Shown here: in pieces, positions 24,707 through 35,363 of the stretch
Position numbering within the stretch: position 1 is the stretch's first letter
How the letters are laid out: every line of letters begins with the position of its first letter
NCBI GenBank assembly: GCA_946220775.1
Contig: CAMIFC010000002.1
Location: 62,001 to 126,000 of the forward strand
Reading direction: 5' to 3'
Length of the DNA stretch: 64,000 nucleotides
Origin: an uncultured Corynebacterium sp.
Lineage (GTDB): Bacteria > Actinomycetota > Actinomycetes > Mycobacteriales > Mycobacteriaceae
Translations under genes and position numbers: made by a program
Notes under the pieces: model-generated
What the model saw: only the letters and a program-made list of their open reading frames with translations
Databases searched by the model: none
Told to the model about the DNA's origin: nothing

Positions 24707-26575
24707 ATGGCGGAAGTGACCACGACCGACGCGCCACTGCGTCGGCCCATCCAGCGTCCGAAAGCCTGTGAACCGTGGCCACGTCGCTCGTGGCGTGAAG
24801 ACCTGCGTGACCCGGCGGGAACCATCGAACGATGGTGGCACAATCTGCTGTACAAATGGCGCACGTCGATCCAGATGCGCGTCATCGGATCGATGTTCCT
24901 GTCGTCTTTCTTGGTCATCATCGCGCTGGGATTCGTGCTGATCAGCTTCGTTAACCAGCAGCTGCTGAACGCGAAGTTCAATTCGGCAACAGAGGAAGTC
25001 AACCGCGCCCGCCAGACCGTCGAGGAACAATTTGAGGCCACGGACACCTCCAACCCGCTCAGCGTGCGGTTGAATTCCGCCCGCGCCGTGCTGTCAGACA
25101 GCAGCGCGTCGACCGGCACCAAAGCCAAATCCACGGTGTATGAGCCCGTGCTGATCGCCACCGAATCAGTTGGCGATGACATCGTTATGCCCCAAGGGGC
25201 GCAAATCCCCGATGAGCTGCGTCGGTTCATTCAACAGGGGCAAGTGTCCTACCAATACACGACCATGAACAGCGACACTGGGCCCTACAAGGCACTGGTG
25301 ATCGGCTCGCCGGTGGCAAGCGAAGTCTCTGGCATCGAGCTGTACTTGGTCATGCCCTTGGACTCGGAAGAAACCACGCTGACGCTGATGCGTGGCTTGC
25401 TGCTCGCCGGTGGCATTGTTCTGCTCGTGCTGTTGGTCGTCATCGCTTGGGTGTTCTCCCAGCAGCTGACGGTGCCCGTTCGTAGCGCCTCACGGATCGC
25501 CGAGAGGTTCGCATCCGGGCACTTGCGGGAACGCATGGTTGTCGACGGCCACGACGAGGTCGCGCTGCTGGCGATCTCGTTCAATGAGATGGCGGAATCG
25601 TTGTCGAATCAGATCCGCAACCTGGAAGAGTTTGGTTCACTGCAGCGCCAATTCACCTCCGACGTGTCCCACGAGCTGCGCACCCCGCTGACGACGGTGC
25701 GCATGGCGGCGGACCTGATCCACGACAACGCGGACAATCTGGATCCGATGACCGCCCGAGCATCCGAGTTGATGAACAAAGAGCTCGACCGATTCGAGAT
25801 GCTGCTCGGCGACCTCCTCGAGATTTCTCGCCACGATGCTGGGCAGGCAAACCTTTCTGCAGAAACCATTGATATCCGTGGTGTGGTGCATTCCGCCCTG
25901 GCACAAGTCCGCAAGATCGCGGAGGACTGCGGCACCTACTTTGACCTCCATATTCCTAAGGACGCCGTGCTGGCTGAAGTCGATTCTCGCCGAGTGGAGC
26001 GCGTTTTGCGCAACCTATTGGCCAACGCCGTTGACCATTCGGAGGGCAATCCGATTCGCATCGAACTCGTCGCCAATGACGATGACGTCGCCATTGCCGT
26101 CACAGACCAAGGCGTTGGCCTCAAACCAGGCGAGGAGGAACTGGTGTTCAACCGCTTCTGGCGTTCCGACCCATCGCGCGAGCGCCGCACTGGCGGCACC
26201 GGCTTGGGCCTGGCCATCGCGCAGGAGGACGCCAAGTTGCACGGCGGTGAACTGGACGCCATCGGCGAGCCGGGCGTGGGGTCCTGCTTCCGGCTCACAC
26301 TGCCACTGAAATCCGGGCACAAGATTGGTGATTCGCCATTGCCTCTGGTGGTTCGCCCTATTGAGGCAGAGGTGAAGCCCGACGCCGATGCCGATGTCAA
26401 CGCCGATGCCGAAGAAGCGGCTCACGAGGAAGGGGCCCAGCCAGAAGCCACCAAGCCGAAGGAAGCTATGCCCAAGGACGCCAAGTCCAAGGGAAAGAAG
26501 CCCAAGGACGCTAAGTCCAAGGGGGCTAAATCAAAGGGGCCAAAAACCAAGAAGGGAGTGCGAGACGGTGAATAG
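24707..26575 (+). CDS. mtrB: Sensor histidine kinase MtrB with long Lys-rich C-terminal tail
   Basis: A 622-residue membrane kinase. Layout: cytoplasmic start (1-57), first membrane segment (about 58-82), extracellular sensor part (83-220), second membrane segment (about 224-248), HAMP, then the phospho-acceptor box DVSHELRTPLTT with His322, N-box RNLLANAVDHS, and G-boxes DQGVGL and GGTGLGLAIA. It partners MtrA. The last 75 residues are unusual: an acidic stretch (EVKPDADADVNADAEEAAHEE) followed by a repeated PKDAKSKG-type Lys/Pro/Ser/Ala array. The stop overlaps the GTG of lpqB. Confidence 0.95.
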   Translation: MAEVTTTDAPLRRPIQRPKACEPWPRRSWREDLRDPAGTIERWWHNLLYKWRTSIQMRVIGSMFLSSFLVIIALGFVLISFVNQQLLNAKFNSATEEVNRARQTVEEQFEATDTSNPLSVRLNSARAVLSDSSASTGTKAKSTVYEPVLIATESVGDDIVMPQGAQIPDELRRFIQQGQVSYQYTTMNSDTGPYKALVIGSPVASEVSGIELYLVMPLDSEETTLTLMRGLLLAGGIVLLVLLVVIAWVFSQQLTVPVRSASRIAERFASGHLRERMVVDGHDEVALLAISFNEMAESLSNQIRNLEEFGSLQRQFTSDVSHELRTPLTTVRMAADLIHDNADNLDPMTARASELMNKELDRFEMLLGDLLEISRHDAGQANLSAETIDIRGVVHSALAQVRKIAEDCGTYFDLHIPKDAVLAEVDSRRVERVLRNLLANAVDHSEGNPIRIELVANDDDVAIAVTDQGVGLKPGEEELVFNRFWRSDPSRERRTGGTGLGLAIAQEDAKLHGGELDAIGEPGVGSCFRLTLPLKSGHKIGDSPLPLVVRPIEAEVKPDADADVNADAEEAAHEEGAQPEATKPKEAMPKDAKSKGKKPKDAKSKGAKSKGPKTKKGVRDGE

Positions 26576-28328
26576 ATCGACAGGCAAAGGCCTGCGCCGC
26601 CGAGACGCTGCACGCGTCGTCGGAGCGGCGCTGACCTGCGCAGGCTTGTTTTTCGCCAGCGGATGCACGACCTTGCCAGGTCGCTCGGCTCCGGAGGCGA
26701 TCAGCTCCTATGTGCCCACCCCGCACGTGGAGGATGTGATCAAGCCACAGGACAACCGTCCACCGGACTTACTTCTACGAGACTTTTTCTCCGCGAGCTC
26801 CCACCCAGTGGGTAAGCACAAGGCAGCGAAACTATTCCTCACCCCCACTGAGGCGGAAAGGTGGAATCCGGGCCGACAAATCATGGTTCTGGACCGCATT
26901 TTCATCAACTCCGATAGTGAGCAACGGGATGGTTCCGTCACGTACCGAGTCCGTGGCAATGTCATCGGCACGTTGGGGGTAGGTGGGGTGTTCACACCCG
27001 AGTACACGGCCTATGAGACCACGTATGAATTGCACCTGATCGACGGCCAGTGGCGCATCGCCGATCTCCATGACGGTGTGATTATGGACCGGTCTGACTT
27101 CGTGTCGTCCTATGACGCCCGACCGGTGTATTTCGTCGACCCGAAGGGGGAGGCGCTGGTACCGGATCGACGGTGGATTTACACTCGCCAGCAATCGATG
27201 GGGTCCTCACTGATTTCCCTGTTGAGCACGGGACCACAAGTTCTGTTGCGGCGAGGAGTGCACACGTTCTTCCCCGAGGGCGCGACCGTTCAGACCCGCA
27301 AGAAGGAAGGGGTCTTCGAGGTCGACATGACTGGATTGACGGAATTGAGCCAGCCCGATCGAATGCACCTCGCCGCCCAGGTTGTGTGGACGCTTGCCTC
27401 TGGCGGCGTCCGCGGGCCATATCGACTGCTTGCGGACGGCGCACCACTCAGTGAAGAGGTGGGGGAGGTCTGGCATGTTAACGATGTCTCCCGGTTTGAT
27501 CCGCGAGTATCGGCCGCAGTGCCATTGCGGGCGGTCGCCGGTGGGCAAGTGGTGGAGCTGAATGATGATGCAAGCACCACGACGGCGCAGCCGGGTTGGT
27601 TGAACACGAATTTCGTGGAATCTCTCGCGGTCTCCGGCAGAGACAACGTGTTCGCTGCCGTCACTGGCCAGGGCGATGAACCACGCCGACTCATGGTCGG
27701 ATCGCAGGGCGAGGAGCCGCAGGAAGCGCTGTCCGCCCACTCTCTCACTCGACCGACCTGGGGAGTGGACGCCAGCGTGATGTATAGCGTTGCCGATGGC
27801 AAGAAGGTCGTGCGAGTGACTCGATCAGCGGCAACAGGTGGTCTATCCGTGGACGATATCGGTACGGACGCATTGCGCGGGCTTGGCGATAAAGCCAGGA
27901 TCAGCATGCTACGCATGTCCCGCGATGGCACGAGGGCAGCCCTGCTCATTAACGGCAGGGTCTATGTTTCAGTGTTGGAACGTCTCGAAGATGGCAAGAC
28001 CCGGCTGGGGGAGCTGGTGGAGATTGGCTACCAGCTCGGCGACATCGCCGTCTACGTCGATTGGCAAAACGATGGGTCGATCTTGGTCGGCACCCGAGCC
28101 AATGACGCGCCGGTGTGGATCATCGCCGCCGATGGGTCCTCCGCCTCCCAGATCACGGCCCGCAATATTTCTGCCCCGGTCGTGTCCTTGGGCTCCAATG
28201 GCGACTACTTCTTCGCCACCGATGACCGTGCGATGATGATGCTGAGCCGCAACGCGCCGGATCCGAAATTCTGGCGAGAAGTTCCAGGCCTGCGGGGCGT
28301 CCGGGCTGTGCCGGTGTTGGCCCACTAG
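26568..28328 (+). CDS. lpqB: Lipoprotein LpqB
   Basis: A 586-residue lipoprotein. The GTG at 26568, overlapping the mtrB stop by 8 bases, is chosen because it gives a normal lipoprotein signal: basic residues, a hydrophobic stretch, and lipobox FASGC with Cys33. The mature protein has a GerMN-like part (roughly 40-330) and a beta-propeller-like C-terminal domain. LpqB binds the extracellular part of MtrB and tunes its activity. Sequence features include LFLTPTEAERWNPG and VRGPYRLLADGAPL. The overlap suggests translational coupling with mtrB. Confidence 0.93.
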   Translation: MNRSTGKGLRRRDAARVVGAALTCAGLFFASGCTTLPGRSAPEAISSYVPTPHVEDVIKPQDNRPPDLLLRDFFSASSHPVGKHKAAKLFLTPTEAERWNPGRQIMVLDRIFINSDSEQRDGSVTYRVRGNVIGTLGVGGVFTPEYTAYETTYELHLIDGQWRIADLHDGVIMDRSDFVSSYDARPVYFVDPKGEALVPDRRWIYTRQQSMGSSLISLLSTGPQVLLRRGVHTFFPEGATVQTRKKEGVFEVDMTGLTELSQPDRMHLAAQVVWTLASGGVRGPYRLLADGAPLSEEVGEVWHVNDVSRFDPRVSAAVPLRAVAGGQVVELNDDASTTTAQPGWLNTNFVESLAVSGRDNVFAAVTGQGDEPRRLMVGSQGEEPQEALSAHSLTRPTWGVDASVMYSVADGKKVVRVTRSAATGGLSVDDIGTDALRGLGDKARISMLRMSRDGTRAALLINGRVYVSVLERLEDGKTRLGELVEIGYQLGDIAVYVDWQNDGSILVGTRANDAPVWIIAADGSSASQITARNISAPVVSLGSNGDYFFATDDRAMMMLSRNAPDPKFWREVPGLRGVRAVPVLAH

Positions 28329-28404
28329 CCGTGCAAGTCCTAGCTCACTAGCCGAACAAGTGTTGGCCCACTTAACGCCGACGCGTCCACTACGATGAGT
28401 CCTC

Positions 28405-29114
28405 ATGGGGGCCATGGAGGAAATTCGTCATTGGGGCGCGGAGGCGCTGGGGTTGGTTCTGCGCACCGACTGCGTGTGCTGCGGGCGAGTCATCGCCAAC
28501 GCCGGTTTGCCGATCTGCAGGTCATGCGCGCTGGAGCTTGACCGCCCGCCGGAACGCATCAACCCAAAAACCGAGGTGCTGCCGACCTTCGCGAGCGGGC
28601 CTTATGGCGGAGCGCACCGGGCGCTCGTGCTCGCCGCCAAAGATCATGTGCGCGCCGCTGCAGCACAGATCATGGGGCGAGTCTGGGCCGCGAGCTGGGA
28701 ATTCCTCGCCGCCGGTGGGCAATTGCCCAGCCCACAACTCAGCCGATGCGTGCTCGTCCCCGCACCCACCCGGCCCACCGCGATCAAGCAGCGCGGCGGG
28801 GATATTGTCACCGTGGCTGCCCAGCATGCAACCAGAGAGTTTCCTCTCGCGACCGTCCTGCCCGTCGCGACGATTAGCGATGCCGTCCCCGATTCCGTCG
28901 GTTTGGGCCGTATGCAGCGACGCCAATCGCTGGCTCGTTATTTGAGGATGGACATTGGCCGGGTTGGCGTCCTAAAAAATACGCAGAGGACGGGTGTGCG
29001 GTGATCATTGTTGACGACGTGATGACCACCGGGGCAACGGTCTCGCAGCTGGCGTTGGCGCTGGCGAGTCGGGGGATTTCGGTGACGGGTGCATTGGCGC
29101 TCTGTCATGCGTAA
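28405..29114 (+). pseudogene. comF: ComF-family phosphoribosyltransferase, split by a -1 frameshift
   Basis: The first frame (28405-29004) has a treble-clef start, DCVCCGRVIANAGLPICRSC, then YGGAHRALVLAAKDH and the RMQRRQSLAR segment of ComF proteins. It then runs into VGVLKNTQRTGVR and stops. The PRPP-binding end of the family, VIIVDDVMTTGATVSQL, is present in the -1 frame and ends at 29114. The crossover coincides with a dispersed-motif copy ending in an A-run: A AAA AAT at 28974-28980, correctly phased as a -1 slippery heptamer. It may be a real frameshift, a sequencing slip in the homopolymer, or programmed frameshifting. ComF proteins are linked to DNA uptake in competent bacteria, but a general role is unclear. 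Confidence 0.8.
28961..28980 (+). repeat. Dispersed motif copy at the comF frameshift
   Basis: GGGTTGGCGTCCTAAAAAAT; its A-run is the -1 crossover site in comF. Confidence 0.9.
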
Positions 29115-29215
29115 CCAACGGTGTAATTATCGGTACACTGGGGAGCAGAAGCAGTCGCTGACGGCGATGGGTAATCCGGCCCTTCGCTAGGGCGATGAGG
29201 ACTAGGAGGTTGAGT

Positions 29216-29902
29216 ATGTCGACCGTTAACAACAAGCCAGGTTTCGACGCAGAGGATGAGGTTCAGGCGCCCGACGCTCAGGTTGAAATCACCGGCCGCA
29301 ACGTCACCGTGCCAGAGCACTTTGCAGATCGTGTGAATACCAAGCTTGCGAAGATCGAGCGACTGGACCCGACCCTAACCTACTTCCACGTGGAGCTGAA
29401 GCACGAGAATAATCCTCGTCGCGCCGATGAATCTGACCGGATTCAGATCACCGCATCGGGCAAGGGCCATGTGGCTCGCGCGGAGGCGAAGGAAGACTCC
29501 TTCTACGCTGCACTCGAAGTTGCGCTGGGTCGCATGGAGCGTTCCCTGCGCAAGGTGAAGGCACGCCGCAAGACCGCGAAGTCCGGTCACCGCGCACCGC
29601 TGGGCATGGGCGAAGCCACCGCGCAGCTGGTGGAGGAAGCGAAGCCAGACCAGAAGGAAGAAGTCGGCCCATACGATGTGGATCCATACGAGGACCAGTT
29701 CGTGCCAGGCAAGATCGTGCGCCGCAAGGAGCACGCAGCCAAGCCGATGAGCGTTGACGATGCGCTCAGCGAGATGGAGCTGGTTGGCCACGACTTCTTC
29801 TTGTTCGTTAACGAGGAGAACGACCAGCCATCCGTGGTGTACCGTCGCCACGCTTTCGACTACGGTCTGATTGCGCTGAAGGCTAAGACCTCCGAGAAGT
29901 AG
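29216..29902 (+). CDS. hpf: Ribosome hibernation promoting factor, long form
   Basis: A 228-residue long-form HPF. Its N-terminal domain (about 25-125) is the ribosome-binding fold (VEITGRNVTVPEHFADRV, then KVKARRKTAKSGH with basic residues). The C-terminal dimerisation domain (about 160-225) shows VRRKEHAAKPMSVDDALSEMEL and GHDFFLFVNEE and VVYRRHAFDYGLI. It joins two 70S ribosomes into inactive dimers in stationary phase. A strong AGGAGG lies 7 bases before the ATG at 29216. A possible promoter (-10-like TACACT near 29132) precedes it, and a strong terminator follows. Confidence 0.95.
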   Translation: MSTVNNKPGFDAEDEVQAPDAQVEITGRNVTVPEHFADRVNTKLAKIERLDPTLTYFHVELKHENNPRRADESDRIQITASGKGHVARAEAKEDSFYAALEVALGRMERSLRKVKARRKTAKSGHRAPLGMGEATAQLVEEAKPDQKEEVGPYDVDPYEDQFVPGKIVRRKEHAAKPMSVDDALSEMELVGHDFFLFVNEENDQPSVVYRRHAFDYGLIALKAKTSEK

Positions 29903-29913
29903 CGGAACAATCG

Positions 29914-29978
29914 TGGGGCTCACAGCCAGCGCGGGGAAACACACCGTTTCCCGGCGCTTGGGGGTGAGCCCCATTTTG
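29914..29978 (+). terminator. Intrinsic terminator after hpf
   Basis: Outer arms TGGGGCTCAC (29914-29923) and GTGAGCCCCA (29964-29973) pair perfectly, with inner arms AGCGCGGGGAAAC and GTTTCCCGGCGCT nearly so, followed by TTTT. It is a long, GC-rich hairpin placed 12 bases after the hpf stop. Confidence 0.85.
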
Positions 29979-30141
29979 CTTTGATTTCGGGTGCGCGGAG
30001 GCGAAAACCCTTCCCGTTGTCCACAACAGGCAATTCCGGAGTAGACTGTACCGCTGGTTACAAAGCACCACAGTGCCCAGTAGAACTGGTGGTCAAAAAA
30101 GTAATACGAATGCTAGATACTCAGAAAAGGACACGCAGCAC

Positions 30142-32730
<2,589 letters not shown>

Positions 32731-32754
32731 AGGCGCCTGATTTAAAACATCTCC

Positions 32755-32777
32755 GATCTAGCCGGTCAGGCTAGATC
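32755..32777. terminator. Hairpin between convergent secA and Rv3235-like genes
   Basis: GATCTAGCC, loop GGTCA, GGCTAGATC: a perfect 9-bp stem at the end of secA. It overlaps the stop codon of the convergent gene. There is no clear T-run, so efficiency as an intrinsic terminator is uncertain. Confidence 0.5.
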
Positions 32778-33289
32778 AGGCGCATCGTTTCGAAACGCCA
32801 GGCGCCGGCCCGCATCTCGCCGGGCTGGCGCCTTTTCCATGCGTTGCCTTTCCGGTAGATGCCGTCATAGAGCACCGCCGCAAGAGCCCGAACTCGCCCG
32901 TCGAAAAGAACCGAAGCACACATCCGGATCTCCCCAGCCCGAGGCGGCTGAGTGTGGAGCGCCAACACCCGAGCACCCAACGCAGCTGGTGGCGTCACAT
33001 GAACAAGAGCTTCGATCACCATCGGTGCGTATGGCCCGCGGCGCATGCTGCGGGGCGGGCGCAAGCCCTCCCGGGCCTCTAGCCACCGGGTCACCGCGTG
33101 GCCAAGCGCCGCTGGACTCGGGGGTGGCTGCGCGACCGTGCGGCCCAGTCCCGCCCGTTTGGAACGTGTGGTTGGGGAGGGCGTGGACGGGGTGGCGTCC
33201 AAAAGAAAAGAAGTGGCAGGACGGTCCCCGCCGGACGGGCGGCGAAGGAAGACGAATCCTGGATCGCCGGCGGTTGTTGATATCCCCAT
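32771..33289 (-). CDS. Rv3235-family protein
   Basis: A 172-residue protein on the minus strand, convergent with secA1. The C-terminal half has the pattern of the Rv3235 family encoded near secA1 in mycolata: an alpha segment (PYAPMVIEALVHVTPPAAL), then IRMCASVLFDGRVRALAAVLY and a final aromatic strand GAWRFETMRLI. No catalytic residues are evident and the function is unknown. The N-terminal 70 residues are basic, Pro-rich and disordered, and carry a dispersed-motif copy read as FLLDATPS. The true start may lie further downstream. Confidence 0.65.
   Translation of the reverse strand: MGISTTAGDPGFVFLRRPSGGDRPATSFLLDATPSTPSPTTRSKRAGLGRTVAQPPPSPAALGHAVTRWLEAREGLRPPRSMRRGPYAPMVIEALVHVTPPAALGARVLALHTQPPRAGEIRMCASVLFDGRVRALAAVLYDGIYRKGNAWKRRQPGEMRAGAWRFETMRLI
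33189..33210 (+). repeat. Dispersed motif copy
   Basis: GGGGTGGCGTCCAAAAGAAA, inside the Rv3235-family gene (minus-strand gene, read FLLDATP). Confidence 0.85.
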
Positions 33290-33367
33290 GAAGATTCCCC
33301 CTAGAAAACTCCGATTCCCCGAACCTCACAGGCCACCGGCTGCGCGAATAGGCCGTGAGGTGGCACA

Positions 33368-33787
33368 ATGAAGGCTATGCGAGGACTAATTGTAGACCAT
33401 AATGGCGTGCTCGATGGTGCGGAGGAAGACCGCCGTCGTTGGCGCAAACTGCTGAGCACGGCGCGGGAGGAAGGCCTGGCCACCGCGATTATCTCTAATG
33501 CTCCAGATGATGCGAGCTCCGATCCGATCCGCCAGTGGCAGGAAGACGGTTTCGTGGATACCGTCGTGCTCTCCGGCGAGGTCGGAGTAGAAAAGCCCGA
33601 CGAGGCCATTTTCAAGATCGCCGCCGAGCGCCTGGAATTGCCGGTCAACGACTTGGTGATGGTTGATGATTCTATCGTTAACGTCAAAGGCGCGGTGGAA
33701 GCAGGCATGATTGCCGTGTACTACCAGCAGTTTGACCGCATGATCGTCGAGGTACAGAACATCTTTGACCTCGAAGGGGAGTTCTAA
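33368..33787 (+). CDS. HAD-superfamily protein lacking the second motif-I aspartate
   Basis: A 139-residue HAD-like protein. Motif I reads VDHNGVLDG instead of DxDG: the nucleophile Asp is present but the second Asp, the general acid/base of phosphatases, is Asn. Motif II is in AIISNAP, the lysine in VGVEKPDE and motif III/IV in VMVDDSIVNVKGA. The usual cap domain is absent or minimal. It may be a non-phosphatase HAD or a regulator. The stop overlaps the next gene by one base (TAATG), so both are translated together. Function unknown. Confidence 0.75.
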   Translation: MKAMRGLIVDHNGVLDGAEEDRRRWRKLLSTAREEGLATAIISNAPDDASSDPIRQWQEDGFVDTVVLSGEVGVEKPDEAIFKIAAERLELPVNDLVMVDDSIVNVKGAVEAGMIAVYYQQFDRMIVEVQNIFDLEGEF

Positions 33788-34308
33788 TGCGGGTTTATAT
33801 CCCAGCAACGCATTCGATGCTCGCGGATTTCGCCCGCGATTCGAAACTGCCGATCCGCAGTGGGATTGTGTTCGCGCTGACTCCCGCGGTTCGCGAGTTT
33901 TACTCCGAGGGCGGCGATGATGAGGAGCTCGCCTACACCGCGTTCCTGGACGCTGCTCGGGCGTCTTTGCGGTTGCTATCGATCGAGGACGAGTCCGGTA
34001 CCGACGAGGCGTTCCCGAACCGTCGCGTCGTGATTTCCGCCGATATTCCGGACGCCAACCTGACCCTCGACCCAACCAGTGGCGAAAGCGTGGTTCGAGT
34101 TTCCCCGGCAGTGCTGGAGTTGGCTCAGCTGCGCGCGATTCACGTTGATGATGAAGACGCGGAAGAGACCACGAAAAAGGCCAAGGAATGCATCGATGAG
34201 GCCGATCTGGGTGAGGAAGCCGCGGAATTGGCGTTGGGGGATGCCGAGGACAACCTCATGAGCTGGTACGACAGCAAGGAGCTGGGAGTGCTCGTCGACC
34301 TGATGTAG
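33787..34308 (+). CDS. DUF6912-type conserved actinobacterial protein
   Basis: A 173-residue soluble protein. The opening MRVYIPATHSMLADFA, the segment VFALTPAVREFYSEGGDDEELAYTAFLDAARASLRLL (cited in part) and the strand RRVVISADIPDAN form a pattern I know from a conserved actinobacterial family with no assigned activity. The last 50 residues are acidic and helical. It overlaps the HAD gene upstream by one base. One partial dispersed-motif match (IPDANL) has a weak A/T tract. Confidence 0.65.
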   Translation: MRVYIPATHSMLADFARDSKLPIRSGIVFALTPAVREFYSEGGDDEELAYTAFLDAARASLRLLSIEDESGTDEAFPNRRVVISADIPDANLTLDPTSGESVVRVSPAVLELAQLRAIHVDDEDAEETTKKAKECIDEADLGEEAAELALGDAEDNLMSWYDSKELGVLVDLM

Positions 34309-34352
34309 GTCGCGCGCTCGCTGGCGGCCGAGCAGGGGGCAGCGCGCCTGCC

Positions 34353-35363
34353 TCAGCCGAGCTCGTCGAAGGGCAACTCCCACTCGTTATTGCTACGCAG
34401 CGCCACTAGGAGGCGCCGAACGGCCGCCACGCGGCGTCCCGAGGCGCCTTCCAGCTGGTCAAGTGCACATTCCGGATCCGTGGGTGGCCCCAAGTGGGTG
34501 CAGCCGCGCGGGCAGTCGGGCAGCACTTCGCGTAGGTCATCGAAGACCTTCACCACGGTGTCGGGATCCACGTGGGCCAGCCCGAAGCTGCGAATGCCTG
34601 GGGTGTCAATGATCCACCCGCCCTGCGGCAGTTTCAGCGCCACAGACTGGGTGGACGTATGCCGTCCCTTACCCACGCCGGAGACATCGCCGGTTTCCCG
34701 ATCGGCATCCGGAACCAAGCGGTTGACCATCGTCGATTTACCCACACCGGAGTGGCCAATCAGCGCTGATACTTCGCCGGTCACGAGGCTTTCCACCTCA
34801 TCCAGCGAGTCATCAACACCGGTATAAAACACCTGAACATCCAGGTCACGGAACTCCGCTGCGAACTCCTCGGGATTTGCCAAGTCCGTCTTGGTCAAAC
34901 ACAGCACCGGCTCGATATCACCCACGAACGCTGCGATCAGCGCCCGTTCCACGAAGCCTGCCCGTGGTGGGGGATCGGCCACCGCCGTGACGATCAGCAG
35001 TTTCGACGCGTTCGCCACCACGATGCGTTCATAAGGATCGGTGTCATCCGCGGTGCGTCGCAGGACCGTGGAGCGCTCTTCTTGGCGCACGATCCGCGCC
35101 AGCGTGTCCTTCCGGCCGGAGGTATCACCGACGATGCCCACTCGGTCGCCGACCACGATCGGCCTGCGGCCCATTTCCCGAGCTAACATGCAGGTCACTT
35201 CGACCCCGGTGTCATCCAGCACCACCCCCCAACGACCGCGGTCGCGGGAAATCACCATGCCCCATTTGGCGTCCTTATGCTTTGGACGGTCCTTCGTGCG
35301 GGGACGCGAGCCCCGACGCGATGGGCGGATACGGACGTCCGATTCATCCCACTGGCGACGCAT
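34353..35363 (-). CDS. rsgA: Ribosome small-subunit GTPase RsgA
   Basis: A 336-residue circularly permuted GTPase that assists late 30S assembly. The ATG at 35363 overlaps the aroA stop in TAATG, so that start is preferred. An OB-fold comes first (about 35-110, VVLDDTGVEVTCMLAREMG), then permuted G-motifs: TKTD (G4), SALIGHSGVGKST (G1), DTPGIRSFG (G3). A zinc knuckle follows in CPRGCTHLGPPTDPEC. The N-terminal 45 residues are basic. The aroA-rsgA pairing is common in actinobacteria. Confidence 0.95.
   Translation of the reverse strand: MRRQWDESDVRIRPSRRGSRPRTKDRPKHKDAKWGMVISRDRGRWGVVLDDTGVEVTCMLAREMGRRPIVVGDRVGIVGDTSGRKDTLARIVRQEERSTVLRRTADDTDPYERIVVANASKLLIVTAVADPPPRAGFVERALIAAFVGDIEPVLCLTKTDLANPEEFAAEFRDLDVQVFYTGVDDSLDEVESLVTGEVSALIGHSGVGKSTMVNRLVPDADRETGDVSGVGKGRHTSTQSVALKLPQGGWIIDTPGIRSFGLAHVDPDTVVKVFDDLREVLPDCPRGCTHLGPPTDPECALDQLEGASGRRVAAVRRLLVALRSNNEWELPFDELG

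Noticed and set aside
26460..26550. Tandem DNA repeat at the mtrB end as a separate repeat element
   Set aside because: It is codon-level repetition of a Lys/Pro/Ser/Ala peptide inside mtrB, not an independent element. It is reported as a protein feature.
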